From: an uncultured Clostridia bacterium
GTDB taxonomy: Bacteria > Bacillota > Clostridia > Oscillospirales > Acutalibacteraceae
Length of the DNA stretch: 48,895 bases
NCBI GenBank assembly: GCA_944380875.1
Contig: CALWJA010000021.1
Location: 1-48,895, forward strand
Direction of reading: 5' to 3'
Shown: piece after piece, positions 1-8,667 of the stretch
Layout of the letters: the number at the start of each line of letters is the position of its first letter
Numbering within the stretch: position 1 is the first letter of the stretch
Notes under the pieces: model-generated
What the model saw: the letters and a program-made list of their open reading frames with translations, nothing else
What the model was told of the DNA's origin: nothing
Database searches by the model: none
Program-made: the position numbers and the translations under genes

Positions 1-1
1 G

Positions 2-199
2 AAAATTTTGGCGGCAGCGGATTTAGTCAAATATATAAGCCCGTCATACAGCCGTTCTTGCTTCCAAATCAGAAATGAATGGATGGTAGACCACGCCGCC
101 AGAGTAATAGCCGTCTTTAATGGGGAAAAGAGTGGGACAAAAAACACCATTGACTATGCCAGGAAGGTAGGCGTTCCCGTTATTCTCCTCAACGGATGA
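2..199 (+). CDS. SLOG/DUF1273-family protein, C-terminal fragment cut by the window edge
   Basis: The reading frame is open from base 2 to a TGA at 197-199, so only about the last 65 residues are present and the start lies outside the window. The visible residues (NEWMVDHAARVIAVFNG, then GTKNTIDYARKVGVPV) match the end of SLOG-superfamily DUF1273 proteins, which are Rossmann-like and thought to bind nucleotides or nucleotide-derived ligands. The family is common on plasmids, phages and genomic islands of gut Firmicutes; its biochemical role is not established. It is followed by a terminator-like hairpin, so it is probably the last gene of its transcript. The family call rests on motif recall only. 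Confidence 0.7.
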   Translation, partial: KILAAADLVKYISPSYSRSCFQIRNEWMVDHAARVIAVFNGEKSGTKNTIDYARKVGVPVILLNG

Positions 200-247
200 A
201 GCCCCGCTGAAAATTTTTTGACAATGAAACATATGGGAAAATAAAAA

Positions 248-290
248 AAGCCGAAGTCTCTGTTTTACAGAGATTTCGGCTTTGATTGTT
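248..290 (+). terminator. Intrinsic terminator after the SLOG fragment
   Basis: A 15-bp stem (248-262 with 268-282, one G-T pair, loop TTTTA) is followed by a broken T-rich tail (TTGATTGTTTT). It separates the SLOG gene from the promoter of the NTPase gene. Confidence 0.65.
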
Positions 291-306
291 TTGGAGGGAT
301 TCGTTG

Positions 307-335
307 TTGTCAAAACATATCAGCGATTATATAAT
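307..335 (+). promoter_or_regulatory. Sigma-A-type promoter for the KAP NTPase gene
   Basis: TTGTCA at 307-312 and TATAAT at 330-335 are separated by exactly 17 bp, close to the housekeeping consensus. The predicted transcript has a leader of about 90 nt. A second TATAAT lies at 369-374 without a clear -35. The gene therefore looks independently transcribed. Confidence 0.7.
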
Positions 336-433
336 TGAAGACAAGTTATAAAGGCGTTATATATGAACTATAATAGGAAATTTTGATTTTTAATAACAGA
401 AAACAAAATTTATGTTATGGGGTGAACGTGAGA

Positions 434-2248
434 ATGACAAATATAGAATTAAATAGTTTTATAAAACATTACTTAGAAAAAGATAAATCAAAAAGTGCAA
501 TAATGCTTACAGGTGATTGGGGAATCGGAAAAAGTTATTATATTCAAAATGAATTAGTTCCTTTTCTGCAAAAGAATGAAAACATTAAATGCGTTATTGT
601 ATCTTTGTACGGGCTTAAAACAATTTCTGAAATAAGTAAAAGTATATATTTAGATTTACGCTTTAAGAAGTTACAGGCAAAAAGCGAAGCTCTCACTAGT
701 GTAATATTAGCTGGAAAGACAATCGCAAAAGGTATAATAAGCTATCATGGAATAAATTTAGAAACATCTGAAAAAGATATGCAGCAGCTATATGAATCGA
801 TAGATTTATCGGGAAAGTTAATTATACTTGAAGATTTGGAACGCAGCCAAATCGATGTATTGGAAATCCTTAGCTATGTAAACAGTTTGGTTGAGCAAGA
901 TGGAATAAAGGTATTGCTTGTTGCAAATGAATCCGAAATCCTAAAATATGAGGAAAATAAAGTTGAAAGTAACGAGGAGGTTGACAATCCATTTTTAAAA
1001 AAGGATAGTAGCCTTAAATCTAAAATTTTCACAAAGGATTCAATACAATATTTGAAAGTAAAAGAGAAAACGATAAGTGATACTATTCCATTCGAAGGAA
1101 ACCTTCAATCTTCTATTCTGCAAATTATAAAAATGTACAATAAATCATTGCTAAGTAAATTTGCTAATGAGGAATCAGCAGAAGCTATTTCTGAAATAAT
1201 GGATTCATTTCATAATTCAAATTTGCGTTCTTTTATTTTTGCATGTCAAAAAACTGCCGATATATTTGAACAGATAAAAGAAGACTGTGATCCTGATTTC
1301 ATTCAATGTGTGTTCTTTGGAATAATTTCTTTCTCTCTGCGATTAAAAACCGGAAAAGATACGCGTTGGGATGGAGGAGAGATTTATTCTACTGGTCTAG
1401 GCAGCCCAAAATATCCCTTATTTAAGTTTTGCTATAATTATATAAAGTATCAAATAATACATACTGATAAAATAGAATATGCCAAAAAAGAATTTGCTAA
1501 CATAAGATTATATGACAAACATAAAACACAGAACGATACGGATTTATTAAAAATTTTTTATTACTACAATTATTTTGAAGAAGAAGTAAAAAAAGCTGTC
1601 CAATCCATTTCAGAAAGATTGCAAAAGCCTGAAGATATCTCTTTTTATGACTATGGAGCAATTGCAAAAAAATTGATTATCATTAAAAATATTCTTGGCA
1701 TTGATATTCAAAACGCCAAACAAAGATTAATACATAATTTAGAAGGGAGAGGAAATGAACTATTATTTGAAGACCTCTTTCCAAGAGAATTTGATCAAGA
1801 TGAATTTTTGCAAAATATATCTTTACAAGAAGAGTATAAACAACTACAAAAAGCAATGGGACTGTCTCTAAACGCAAATTCAGAAATTATTCCAGAATTT
1901 GATTACTTACCAGAACAAACTGATAAATTCTGTAGATATGTCAAAGATAACTACGACCTATTTTATACAAAGAGAAAATTTGCAAAAAATCTTGATATAA
2001 GACGCTTTACTACGATGTTTTCACAATGTACTCCAAATCAAAAGCAAGATATTCGTTTAGCCTTTGCTAGAATATATGACATAGCAGGTATTAAACAGTT
2101 TTTTGAGGATGATATTTCCGCGATTGAAACCCTTAAAAAGTATATTGCAGCGGATATTGAACAGCAAAGCGATAAGATACAGAAATTACAATATAATTGG
2201 TTCTTAAAGGATCTGGAGGATATACAGCAAAAGTTACTATATGGCTAA
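434..2248 (+). CDS. KAP-family P-loop NTPase (STAND/AAA-like), probable accessory gene
   Basis: A 604-residue protein with a Walker A motif (GDWGIGKS, residues 27-34) and a Walker B-like strand ending in LEDLER (about 128-137), the arrangement of KAP P-loop NTPases. The rest is a helical C-terminal region with no domain I recognise and no evident membrane span, although many KAP proteins carry inserted membrane helices. I chose ATG 434 because GGGGTGA at 419-425 gives an 8-base spacing; the frame is open back to 383. Codon use is strikingly AT-rich compared with every other gene here, it has its own promoter, and it sits beside a tRNA operon, all of which suggest horizontal transfer. KAP NTPases occur in many defence and membrane-signalling contexts, so an anti-phage role is possible but is inference only. 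Confidence 0.8.
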   Translation: MTNIELNSFIKHYLEKDKSKSAIMLTGDWGIGKSYYIQNELVPFLQKNENIKCVIVSLYGLKTISEISKSIYLDLRFKKLQAKSEALTSVILAGKTIAKGIISYHGINLETSEKDMQQLYESIDLSGKLIILEDLERSQIDVLEILSYVNSLVEQDGIKVLLVANESEILKYEENKVESNEEVDNPFLKKDSSLKSKIFTKDSIQYLKVKEKTISDTIPFEGNLQSSILQIIKMYNKSLLSKFANEESAEAISEIMDSFHNSNLRSFIFACQKTADIFEQIKEDCDPDFIQCVFFGIISFSLRLKTGKDTRWDGGEIYSTGLGSPKYPLFKFCYNYIKYQIIHTDKIEYAKKEFANIRLYDKHKTQNDTDLLKIFYYYNYFEEEVKKAVQSISERLQKPEDISFYDYGAIAKKLIIIKNILGIDIQNAKQRLIHNLEGRGNELLFEDLFPREFDQDEFLQNISLQEEYKQLQKAMGLSLNANSEIIPEFDYLPEQTDKFCRYVKDNYDLFYTKRKFAKNLDIRRFTTMFSQCTPNQKQDIRLAFARIYDIAGIKQFFEDDISAIETLKKYIAADIEQQSDKIQKLQYNWFLKDLEDIQQKLLYG

Positions 2249-2275
2249 AATAAAAAAATCGTATATATCACATAG

Positions 2276-2311
2276 AAAAACAGGCTCTGCCTTTTGGCAA
2301 AGCCTGTTTTT
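2276..2311 (-). terminator. Terminator of the tRNA operon (may act on both strands)
   Basis: AAAAACAGGCT, TGCC, a TTTT loop, GGCA and AGCCTGTTTTT form a stem with A/T tracts on both flanks. It lies directly after the CCA end of tRNA-Val on the minus strand. It is also 28 bases past the stop of the NTPase gene on the plus strand, so it could terminate both converging transcripts. Confidence 0.8.
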
Positions 2312-2387
2312 GGTGGACGCAAGGGGACTCGAACCCATGACCTCTCGCGTGTGAGGCGAACGCTCTAACCAGCTGAGCTATGCGTCC
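2311..2387 (-). tRNA. tRNA-Val (anticodon CAC)
   Basis: The minus strand folds as a full cloverleaf: 7-bp acceptor GGACGCA/TGCGTCC, D arm, anticodon stem TTCGC/GCGAG with loop CTCACAC (anticodon CAC), and TTCGAGT in the T loop. The 3' CCA is encoded. It is the promoter-distal gene of the three-tRNA operon. CAC reads the GUG valine codon; a second isoacceptor is presumably elsewhere in the genome. Confidence 0.96.
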
Positions 2388-2394
2388 TAATAAT

Positions 2395-2423
2395 GTAACC
2401 TCCGGAAATATTCCAGAGGTTAC
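2395..2423 (-). other. Hairpin between tRNA-Val and tRNA-Glu
   Basis: GTAACCTC (2395-2402) pairs perfectly with GAGGTTAC (2416-2423), and GGAA/TTCC pairs inside around an ATA loop. No T-tract follows on either strand, so it looks like an RNA-processing element in the tRNA precursor and not like a terminator. The function is inferred. Confidence 0.6.
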
Positions 2424-2429
2424 TTTGTA

Positions 2430-2504
2430 TGGTGACCCGGACGAGATTCGAACTCGTGAAACCGCCGTGAAAGGGCGGTGTCTTAACCGCTTGACCACCG
2501 GGCC
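2430..2504 (-). tRNA. tRNA-Glu (anticodon TTC)
   Basis: Cloverleaf on the minus strand: acceptor GGCCCGG/CCGGGTC, D stem GTC/GAC, anticodon stem CCGCC/GGCGG with loop CTTTCAC (anticodon TTC), T loop TTCGAAT, and an encoded CCA end. Middle gene of the operon, only 4 bases from tRNA-Met. Confidence 0.97.
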
Positions 2505-2508
2505 AGAT

Positions 2509-2585
2509 TGGTAGCGGCAACTGGATTTGAACCAGTGACACTTCGGGTATGAACCGAATGCTCTAGCCAACTGAGCTATGCCGCC
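2509..2585 (-). tRNA. Elongator tRNA-Met (anticodon CAT)
   Basis: Cloverleaf on the minus strand: acceptor GGCGGCA/TGCCGCT, D arm GCTC/GAGC, anticodon stem TTCGG/CCGAA with loop TTCATAC (anticodon CAT), and an encoded CCA end. The paired first acceptor base and the lack of the initiator GGG/CCC anticodon-stem pairs argue for an elongator. An Ile2 (lysidine) tRNA also has CAT but has a different body sequence. First gene after the promoter. Confidence 0.93.
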
Positions 2586-2624
2586 ATTATTTTCAGTAGT
2601 TGCTTTCCATAAGAAGCGAGAATA

Positions 2625-2654
2625 AGTATACTACAGTATGTCCCATTTTGTCAA
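2625..2654 (-). promoter_or_regulatory. Promoter of the tRNA Met-Glu-Val operon
   Basis: On the minus strand, TTGACA (complement of 2649-2654) and TATACT (complement of 2625-2630) are 18 bp apart. Transcription would start about 30 bases upstream of tRNA-Met. Confidence 0.75.
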
Positions 2655-2716
2655 GAGAAAACTGTAAAAATATTAAAAAAATTTTTTATGCTTGCAGACA
2701 GGGAAAAATTGAAATG

Positions 2717-2760
2717 AAAAAAGGGGAGGGATTTGGGGCTTTGGCCCGTTTTCTCTCCCC
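2717..2760 (-). terminator. Terminator downstream of guaB
   Basis: GGGGAGGGA (2723-2731) pairs with TCTCTCCCC (2752-2760), with an inner GGGC/GCCC stem. On the minus strand it is followed by TTTTTT (complement of 2717-2722). It lies 21 bases past the guaB stop. Confidence 0.8.
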
Positions 2761-2781
2761 CATATTTCCATTTTTCCGCTT

Positions 2782-4290
2782 TTATTTTATATTGGTAACG
2801 TTCTTATCCTTCAAAACAACATCGTGTGCGCCGCCCTCTACGATGCTGGTGGCAGAGACCAAAGTCAGCTTGGCCTTTTTCTGCAGCTCAGGAATCGTCA
2901 GCGCGCCGCAGTTGCACATGGTAGATTTGACCTTGCTCAGGGTGAGATTCACATTGTCCTTCAGACTGCCCGCATAGGCCACGTAGGAATCCACGCCTTC
3001 CTCAAAGGAAAGCTTCTTGGCTCCGCCCAGGTCGTACCGCTGCCAGTTCCGAGCTCTGTTGCTGCCTTCGCCCCAATATTCTTTCATATAGGTGCCGTTT
3101 ACATTTACCTTATTGGTGGGGGATTCGTCAAACCGGGCAAAATATCGGCCCAGCATAATGAAATCAGAACCCATAGCCAGGGCAAGGGTGATGTGATGGT
3201 CGTATACAATGCCGCCGTCGGAGCAAACAGGCACATAGATGCCGGTCTCTTCAAAATATTCATCTCTGGCAGCCGCTACGTCAATTACAGCCGTAGCCTG
3301 GCCGCGGCCGATACCCTTTGTTTCCCGGGTAATGCAGATGGAACCGCCGCCGATGCCTACCTTTACGAAATCCGCGCCGCATTCCGCCAGGAAACGGAAT
3401 CCTTCCCGGTCTACCACATTGCCGGCGCCTACCTTTACGCTCTCGCCGTAATTTTCCCGGATCCACTGGATGGTGAGCTTCTGCCACTCGGAAAAGCCTT
3501 CGGAAGAATCGATGCAGAGCACGTCTGCCCCTGCTTCCAGAAGAGCGGGGACTCTTTCTTTATAGTCCCTGGTATTGATACCGGCACCCACAATATAACG
3601 CTTCTGGGAATCCAACAGCTCGTTGGGGTTATCTTTGTGGTTGGCGTAGTCCTTGCGGAATACAAGGTATTCCAAGCATCCGTTCTCGTCTACAATAGGA
3701 AGGGAATTGAGCTTATTTTCCCAAATAATATCGTTGGCCTCGGAAAGGGTCGTGCCCTTAGGCGCCGTAATGAGCTTTTCTACAGGCGTCATAAAATCCT
3801 TTACCTTCTCATCGGTGGACATCCGGCTGACACGGTAGTCTCTTCCGGTGACAATGCCCAAAAGCTTCCCATGGGAAGTGCCGTCTTCTGTAACGGCAAC
3901 GGTGGAATGCCCCGTCTTTTCCTTCAGCTCCAAAATATCCTTCAAAGTGTTTTCCGGCTGGATATTGGAATCGCTGATAACAAAACCCGCTTTATAGGCC
4001 TTGGCCCGGGCCACCATGGCGGCCTCTTCCTCTATGGTCTGGGATCCGTAAATGAAGGAAACTCCGCCCTCCTTTGCAAGGGCCACTGCCATCTTATCAT
4101 CCGAAACGGACTGCATAATGGCGGAAACAAGGGGGATATTCATGGTAATTGCGGGCTCTTCCCCTTTCCGGAACCGGGTCAGCGGCGTTTTCAGGCTCAC
4201 ATTTGCCGGAACGCACTGGCTGGACGAATATCCGGGAACCAACAGATATTCATTAAAGGTATGACTGGGCTCGTTAAAATAATACGCCAT
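2782..4290 (-). CDS. guaB: IMP dehydrogenase
   Basis: A 502-residue protein that converts IMP to XMP with NAD+, the committed step to guanine nucleotides. The (beta/alpha)8 barrel is interrupted by paired CBS domains at about residues 105-220. The active-site loop reads [12 protein letters not shown] with the catalytic Cys at 319, followed by GIGRGQ; many IMPDHs have GPGSICTTR here, so Pro is replaced by Gly and the first Thr by Ile. SDGG near 365 and the flap segment fit the family. ATG 4290 has GGAGGG ten bases upstream. It ends at a strong terminator, and a terminator-like hairpin separates it from the thioesterase gene, so it is probably a single-gene unit. GMP reductase was considered, but that enzyme usually lacks CBS domains. 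Confidence 0.93.
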   Translation of the reverse strand: MAYYFNEPSHTFNEYLLVPGYSSSQCVPANVSLKTPLTRFRKGEEPAITMNIPLVSAIMQSVSDDKMAVALAKEGGVSFIYGSQTIEEEAAMVARAKAYKAGFVISDSNIQPENTLKDILELKEKTGHSTVAVTEDGTSHGKLLGIVTGRDYRVSRMSTDEKVKDFMTPVEKLITAPKGTTLSEANDIIWENKLNSLPIVDENGCLEYLVFRKDYANHKDNPNELLDSQKRYIVGAGINTRDYKERVPALLEAGADVLCIDSSEGFSEWQKLTIQWIRENYGESVKVGAGNVVDREGFRFLAECGADFVKVGIGGGSICITRETKGIGRGQATAVIDVAAARDEYFEETGIYVPVCSDGGIVYDHHITLALAMGSDFIMLGRYFARFDESPTNKVNVNGTYMKEYWGEGSNRARNWQRYDLGGAKKLSFEEGVDSYVAYAGSLKDNVNLTLSKVKSTMCNCGALTIPELQKKAKLTLVSATSIVEGGAHDVVLKDKNVTNIK

Positions 4291-4409
4291 GATTTACACC
4301 CTCCATTATAGTTTTATATTTTCCCTGGCTTATAACAATAGATTTTTGCGTCTTTATGCTTCTTTATTGTGGCTGTCCGCTTTATGCTTCCCTATTCTTG
4401 GAAACCCGG

Positions 4410-4465
4410 CGAAAAAACGCAAACCTTCGGTTTCAGGGCCCATTTCCGCCCTCTCCTGCCGAAGG
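4410..4465 (-). terminator. Terminator-like hairpin downstream of the thioesterase gene
   Basis: CCTTCGG (4424-4430) pairs with CCGAAGG (4459-4465), with AGGGC/GCCCT inside. On the minus strand it is followed by TTTGCGTTTTTTC. It sits between the thioesterase stop and the guaB start. Confidence 0.55.
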
Positions 4466-4503
4466 GGTATTGTTTTTAATTGTATCACCGCTAAAGCCGG
4501 ATT

Positions 4504-5277
4504 TCAACTATTCCCGCTTATTTTTTTCATTTCTGCCCGGGCGGAAAAAGAAAGTCCTCTCTGATGGAATCCTTGGATGATGCAGACGCCGTCTTTTTCT
4601 TCTCCACGGAGAGTGATCGTCTCCCCTAAAAGGGCTTCGCTTACATAATCCACCTGCACAGCCCCGTAGGTTCTTCCCTCATGTCCCCCGGGAAGAAAGT
4701 CTTCCACTACATCCGCATACACGGTGTTGTTCATGTGATGGTTGCAGTCCAAATCGGAATACCGGATCACCCTCTCACCCAAAAGAGGCAATTCTTCCCC
4801 CGCCTCCGGGGAAATTCGGCTGATCTTCATTTCCTTGGGCGTTTTTGTCTCCTGGAACACTCCATAGGCATAAAACTCTTTGGGCCGCAGAAGCTTATGG
4901 TCTTCTGGGCTTACCAAAGCCGAAGACTGCAGCATTTTTACCAGCATTTCCCCGCCGGAAAACACTTCAAATCCTCTGTAAAACGTTACGCCTGCCGATC
5001 CTATGGGATAGGTGATGATCTCTAAATTCTCTCCGTAGCGAGGCATACGGTGAATCTCCGCTTTATTGCTGATAATCAGGAACACCATGCCGTCCTCCCG
5101 CAGACGAAGATACCCCAGCCCCAGCTTTTCCAAATGATTAAAACATACGTTCTGGCAGATCCGGAACAGCACGGATAATTTCACTTCCCCTTTTGGGCCT
5201 GCGTCAAAAATGTCAATCGTATGGAATTCCCGGTATTCCTCCGGGATAACGGTTTCCGTATCCTTTTCCTTCTGCAT
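4504..5277 (-). CDS. Acyl-ACP thioesterase (FatA/FatB-like, double hot-dog fold)
   Basis: A 257-residue protein matching bacterial members of the plant-type acyl-ACP thioesterase family, which hydrolyse acyl-acyl-carrier-protein to release free fatty acids in the cytoplasm. The conserved second hot-dog core is visible as SDLDCNHHMNN at about 174-184, containing the Asn and His residues used in catalysis. The length is right for two tandem hot-dog domains. In anaerobes such enzymes may trim acyl chains for membrane remodelling or supply free fatty acids; the substrate length cannot be read here. It lies downstream of serS but behind the serS terminator, so it is probably transcribed separately. 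Confidence 0.85.
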   Translation of the reverse strand: MQKEKDTETVIPEEYREFHTIDIFDAGPKGEVKLSVLFRICQNVCFNHLEKLGLGYLRLREDGMVFLIISNKAEIHRMPRYGENLEIITYPIGSAGVTFYRGFEVFSGGEMLVKMLQSSALVSPEDHKLLRPKEFYAYGVFQETKTPKEMKISRISPEAGEELPLLGERVIRYSDLDCNHHMNNTVYADVVEDFLPGGHEGRTYGAVQVDYVSEALLGETITLRGEEKDGVCIIQGFHQRGLSFSARAEMKKISGNS

Positions 5278-5373
5278 GGCTTATTACCTCTTTTCTAAAA
5301 GCAGAAATAGAAAACATTCTCTTCTATCTAAAAGCAAGCTTCCTGTTTTCCACCGTTTTTTGTTTTTCTGTGG

Positions 5374-5405
5374 AAAAACCGGCCGGCAGTAAACTTGCCG
5401 GCCGG
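5374..5405 (-). terminator. Terminator of serS
   Basis: A perfect 10-bp stem CCGGCCGGCA/TGCCGGCCGG (5379-5388 with 5396-5405) is followed on the minus strand by TTTTT. It lies 14 bases past the serS stop. Confidence 0.88.
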
Positions 5406-5418
5406 ATCTGCAGCGATC

Positions 5419-6699
5419 TCAGCGAATGACCTCCTGGCCGCCCATAAATTTACGCAGCACCTCCGGCACTGTAACGCTGCCGTCCGCATTCTGATACTGC
5501 TCCACGATAGCGGGCAGAACGCGGCTGGTAGCCAGCCCGGAAGCATTCAGGGTATGGGCGAAATGCAGCTTCTTATCTTCGCCCCTGTATTTCACATTGC
5601 CACGCCGGGCCTGGTATGCCCTGGCATTGGAAGCGGAGCTGACCTCCTTATAAATACCCATGCTGGGGATCCATACCTCGATGTCATAGGTGCGCGCCAT
5701 GGAGAACGAGCAGTCCCCTGCCGCCAGCTTGGAAAGCCTGTAGTGCAGGCCCAGCTTCTGCACAAGGGTCTCCGCCTTGCGAACCAGCTCGGCAAAGGCT
5801 TCGTCGGAACCTTCCTCCGTAGTATACTGCACCATTTCCACCTTATTGAACTGGTGGCCACGGATCATGCCCCGCTCCTCGCTGCGGTAGCTGCCCGCTT
5901 CTCTTCTGTAGCAGGGGGTATATGCGATATATTTTCGGGGAAGTTCCTCCAAGGTAAGAATTTCATCCCTATGCAGGTTTACAAGTGCTGTTTCCGCCGT
6001 AGGCAGCATAAACTTTTTATCCGCAGAGGTGGGATTCTGGATCCAGTATACTTCATCCTCAAATTTCGGGAATTGTCCTGCCACATAGCCGCATTCATAA
6101 TTGAGCATGTGAGGGGGAAGAACCAACTCATAGCCGTCGTTCAAATGCTCCTCAATGAAAAACTGCAGAAGAGCCCATTCCAGCCTGGCGCCGGCACCTC
6201 TGTATACCCAGGCGCCGTTTCCCGCGATCTTTGCGCCCCGCTGATAGTCGATCAGGCCAAGGCTTTCGCAGATATCCACATGATTTTTTGCCTCAAAATC
6301 AAATACAGGTTTTTCTTTAAAATAATGAAGGGGCACGTTCTGCTCCTTACCGCCTGCCACAACGTCCTCATCGGGCAGATTGGGCAGAGAGAGCATAAGC
6401 TCCTGCTGTTTTCCTTCCAGCTCGGCCAGCTTTTCGTTTTCCGCCCGGACAGCGTCGGAAAGCTCTTTCATTTCAGCCAAAACAGCTGTGGTATCCTCCC
6501 CCGCTTTTTTCATGGCGGGGATTTTTTTCGTAACCGCATTCTGCTGGGCCTTCATGGCTTCCGCTTTTCCGGTAGCCTCCCGGCGCTTTGCGTCCAACTC
6601 GATAATCTCATCAACAACTGCATCCAGATCCATTTCCCGCTTGCGGATGGCCGCTTTTACAAAATCCGGATTTGTGCGAATCAGTTTAATGTCTAGCAT
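5419..6699 (-). CDS. serS: Seryl-tRNA synthetase
   Basis: A 426-residue class II aminoacyl-tRNA synthetase that charges tRNA-Ser (and tRNA-Sec where present). The N-terminal 100 or so residues are the charged coiled-coil arm (KREMDLDAVVDEI onward, rich in E/K/A) that contacts the tRNA long arm. Motif 2 is visible as SEERGMIRGHQFNKVE, motif 3 near LNASGLATSR, and EVSSASN is the serine-site region. Length is normal. ATG 6699 has GGAG upstream. It lies downstream of parB, as in many Clostridia. No T-box leader is visible in the 166 bases upstream. Confidence 0.96.
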   Translation of the reverse strand: MLDIKLIRTNPDFVKAAIRKREMDLDAVVDEIIELDAKRREATGKAEAMKAQQNAVTKKIPAMKKAGEDTTAVLAEMKELSDAVRAENEKLAELEGKQQELMLSLPNLPDEDVVAGGKEQNVPLHYFKEKPVFDFEAKNHVDICESLGLIDYQRGAKIAGNGAWVYRGAGARLEWALLQFFIEEHLNDGYELVLPPHMLNYECGYVAGQFPKFEDEVYWIQNPTSADKKFMLPTAETALVNLHRDEILTLEELPRKYIAYTPCYRREAGSYRSEERGMIRGHQFNKVEMVQYTTEEGSDEAFAELVRKAETLVQKLGLHYRLSKLAAGDCSFSMARTYDIEVWIPSMGIYKEVSSASNARAYQARRGNVKYRGEDKKLHFAHTLNASGLATSRVLPAIVEQYQNADGSVTVPEVLRKFMGGQEVIR

Positions 6700-6865
6700 G
6701 TTCCCAAGACTCCTTCATTTTCTCTATTCTTTGCATATGGTATATGTAAGTATGCCGCCTGTTTTTTTGTATTGTAATTCCGGGCGGGCATGGTTTCCTG
6801 TTTTTTCCGGTTTTCCGCGTTTGGGAAACCAGTATTTGTGTCTTTCCGGCATTAACGCCTGTTTT

Positions 6866-7717
6866 TTATTGGAAAATCTTTAAAAGTTCCTTTAAATCCT
6901 CTTCTCCGTAAAATTCGATTTGCAGGACTCCTTTTTTCTTTGTCCCGTTTACCGATACCTTCCGGCCCAAATGGTCATGCAAAGCCAGCTCGGCCTCGCT
7001 GAAATAGGGGATCTTGCGGCTCTTTTTTTCTTTTTTTTCTTCTTTTCCCCTCTGGGAAGCCTTTTTTGCCAGTTCCTCTACCTGCCGGACAGACAATCCC
7101 TTTTCCTTTACCTGTCTGGCCAAAGCCACCATGGCCTCTTCCTCAGGCAAAGCAAGCAGCGCCCGGGCGTGTCCGGCGGAAAGAACACCTTCCTCCAGCA
7201 TGGAGCGTATTTCCTCCGGCAGTTTCATCAGCCGAAGGGCATTGGTAACCGCAGGGCGGCTTTTCCCCACCGTTTCCGCAACTTCCTCCTGGGTAAAACC
7301 ATAGGTATCGATCAGCGCCGCATATCCCTGGGCTTCTTCCAGGGGTGAAAGATCCTCTCTTTGGAGATTCTCAATCAGCGCAAGCTCCATAACCTGGCTC
7401 TCATCCAGTTCCCGGATTACCGCGGGCACCTCTGTCAGGCCCGCCATACGGGCGGCCCTCCAACGGCGTTCTCCGGCTACGATCTGGTAGCCTCCCCCCA
7501 GAAGGGGACGCACCAGAAGAGGCTGCAAAATACCGTGGCGGGATATGGAATCCGCCAGCTCCATAAGGGCCTCTTCCTTAAATTCATGGCGAGGCTGTTC
7601 CCGATTGGGCTCCAGGTCGCTTATTTTTAACGTTACAGTGGCGTTTTGATCCTCGGTGGCGTTTTCTGCAAAGATCGCTTCCAGGCCTTTTCCCAGCCCG
7701 CCTTTTTTAGACGCCAT
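6866..7717 (-). CDS. parB: Chromosome-partitioning protein ParB (Spo0J)
   Basis: A 283-residue CTP-dependent DNA clamp that loads at parS sites, spreads on flanking DNA and recruits condensin for origin segregation. The N-terminal CTP-binding domain shows GERRWRA (82-88) and ENLQRED (116-122). A helix-turn-helix follows at about 141-165 (TQEEVAETVGKSRPAVTNAL), then a lysine-rich linker and a C-terminal dimerisation domain. ATG 7717 follows a purine-rich region (GGAAT). It lies 164 bases downstream of parA with no obvious terminator between, so the two are probably one operon. Three parS sites at 9121, 10495 and 13051 are its likely targets. Confidence 0.95.
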   Translation of the reverse strand: MASKKGGLGKGLEAIFAENATEDQNATVTLKISDLEPNREQPRHEFKEEALMELADSISRHGILQPLLVRPLLGGGYQIVAGERRWRAARMAGLTEVPAVIRELDESQVMELALIENLQREDLSPLEEAQGYAALIDTYGFTQEEVAETVGKSRPAVTNALRLMKLPEEIRSMLEEGVLSAGHARALLALPEEEAMVALARQVKEKGLSVRQVEELAKKASQRGKEEKKEKKSRKIPYFSEAELALHDHLGRKVSVNGTKKKGVLQIEFYGEEDLKELLKIFQ

Positions 7718-7881
7718 GCGATTCCTCCCTTTCTCTCCTGCCAGCTGTTTTTTCCGCCCCCATCCCAGCTTTTCGAGAGGAAGTATGGGCAGAATCCCCG
7801 CTCCCTATTCCCTTTTTTGGAAATTCCGGCGGAGAATACCGGCTTTTATAGCGTATTGTATCTTTTCTATAGCTACGAATT

Positions 7882-8652
7882 TTATATATCCGGATTCTGC
7901 CGCAATATTTCTTCGGCTAAATCCATATAGGCTTTGGCGCCCCGGCTGCTTTTATCAAAATACTGGATAGGGCATCCAAAACTGGGAGCTTCACTGAGCC
8001 GGACCGCTCTGGGAATCACCGTTGCAAATACCTTTCTGGGGAAATATTTTTTGACTTCCTGTACTACCTGCTGGGTCAGATTCAGTCTGCCGTCAAACAT
8101 AGTGAGGAGCACGCCTTCTATTTCCAATTGGCTGTTATACTGCCTTTTTACCCTGCGCACGGTATTCATCAGCTGAGAAAGGCCTTCCAGAGCATAGTAT
8201 TCACATTGAATGGGCACCAAAAGAGTATCTGCCGCCGTCAAGGCATTGGTGGTAACCAATCCCAGAGAAGGGGGACAGTCGATTATCATATAATCGTATA
8301 CATCCCGATAGGGCGCCAGTGCCGAGCGCAAAATGGAAATACGATGCTCCAAGCCTGCCAGCTCAATTTCCGCAGCGGCCAAATCCATACCGGCGGGAAT
8401 AATATCCAGATTTTCATACTGGGTATGCAAAATGGCATCCTTCCCTTCGGCCTGCCCGATAAAAACCTCATAGGAAGTATTACGGATTTTCCTCCGATCG
8501 ATACCCACACCGCTTGAGGAGTTTCCCTGGGGGTCTACATCCACCAAAAGCGTCTTTTTCTTCCGCAATCCCAAAGCTGCCGCCAGGTTCACCGCTGTTG
8601 TGGTCTTCCCAACGCCGCCTTTCTGGTTTGCTATTGCAATACTTTTGCCCAT
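7882..8652 (-). CDS. parA: Chromosome-partitioning ATPase ParA (Soj)
   Basis: A 256-residue ParA/MinD-type ATPase. The deviant Walker A KGGVGKTT is at residues 11-18 and the hydrophobic Walker B ends in IDCPPS. It works with ParB to move origins and, in Bacillus, to control DnaA. I chose ATG 8652 because GGGAGGG lies just upstream and the protein then begins MGKSIAIANQ, the usual Soj start. The frame is open further back only because it runs through the hairpin repeats, which are not coding. The mRNA appears to start near 9019, giving a highly structured leader of about 370 nt. Confidence 0.95.
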   Translation of the reverse strand: MGKSIAIANQKGGVGKTTTAVNLAAALGLRKKKTLLVDVDPQGNSSSGVGIDRRKIRNTSYEVFIGQAEGKDAILHTQYENLDIIPAGMDLAAAEIELAGLEHRISILRSALAPYRDVYDYMIIDCPPSLGLVTTNALTAADTLLVPIQCEYYALEGLSQLMNTVRRVKRQYNSQLEIEGVLLTMFDGRLNLTQQVVQEVKKYFPRKVFATVIPRAVRLSEAPSFGCPIQYFDKSSRGAKAYMDLAEEILRQNPDI

Positions 8653-8667
8653 ATAGTCCCTCCCAAA

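Noticed and set aside
2248-2390. Attachment site of an integrated element at the tRNA-Val 3' end
   Set aside because: No direct repeat of the tRNA end was found upstream in the window and no integrase is present; the left boundary lies outside the window.
3325-3338. TTTCCCGGGTAAT as a Noc binding site in guaB
   Set aside because: It departs from the ATTTCCCGGGAAAT palindrome on the right arm and is inside a conserved coding motif.
2824-4311. Long plus-strand open frame opposite guaB
   Set aside because: It is the shadow of a clear IMP dehydrogenase gene; no ribosome site or recognisable family.
6700-6865. T-box leader for serS
   Set aside because: No AGGGTGGNACCGCG element or specifier structure is visible, and the leader is short.
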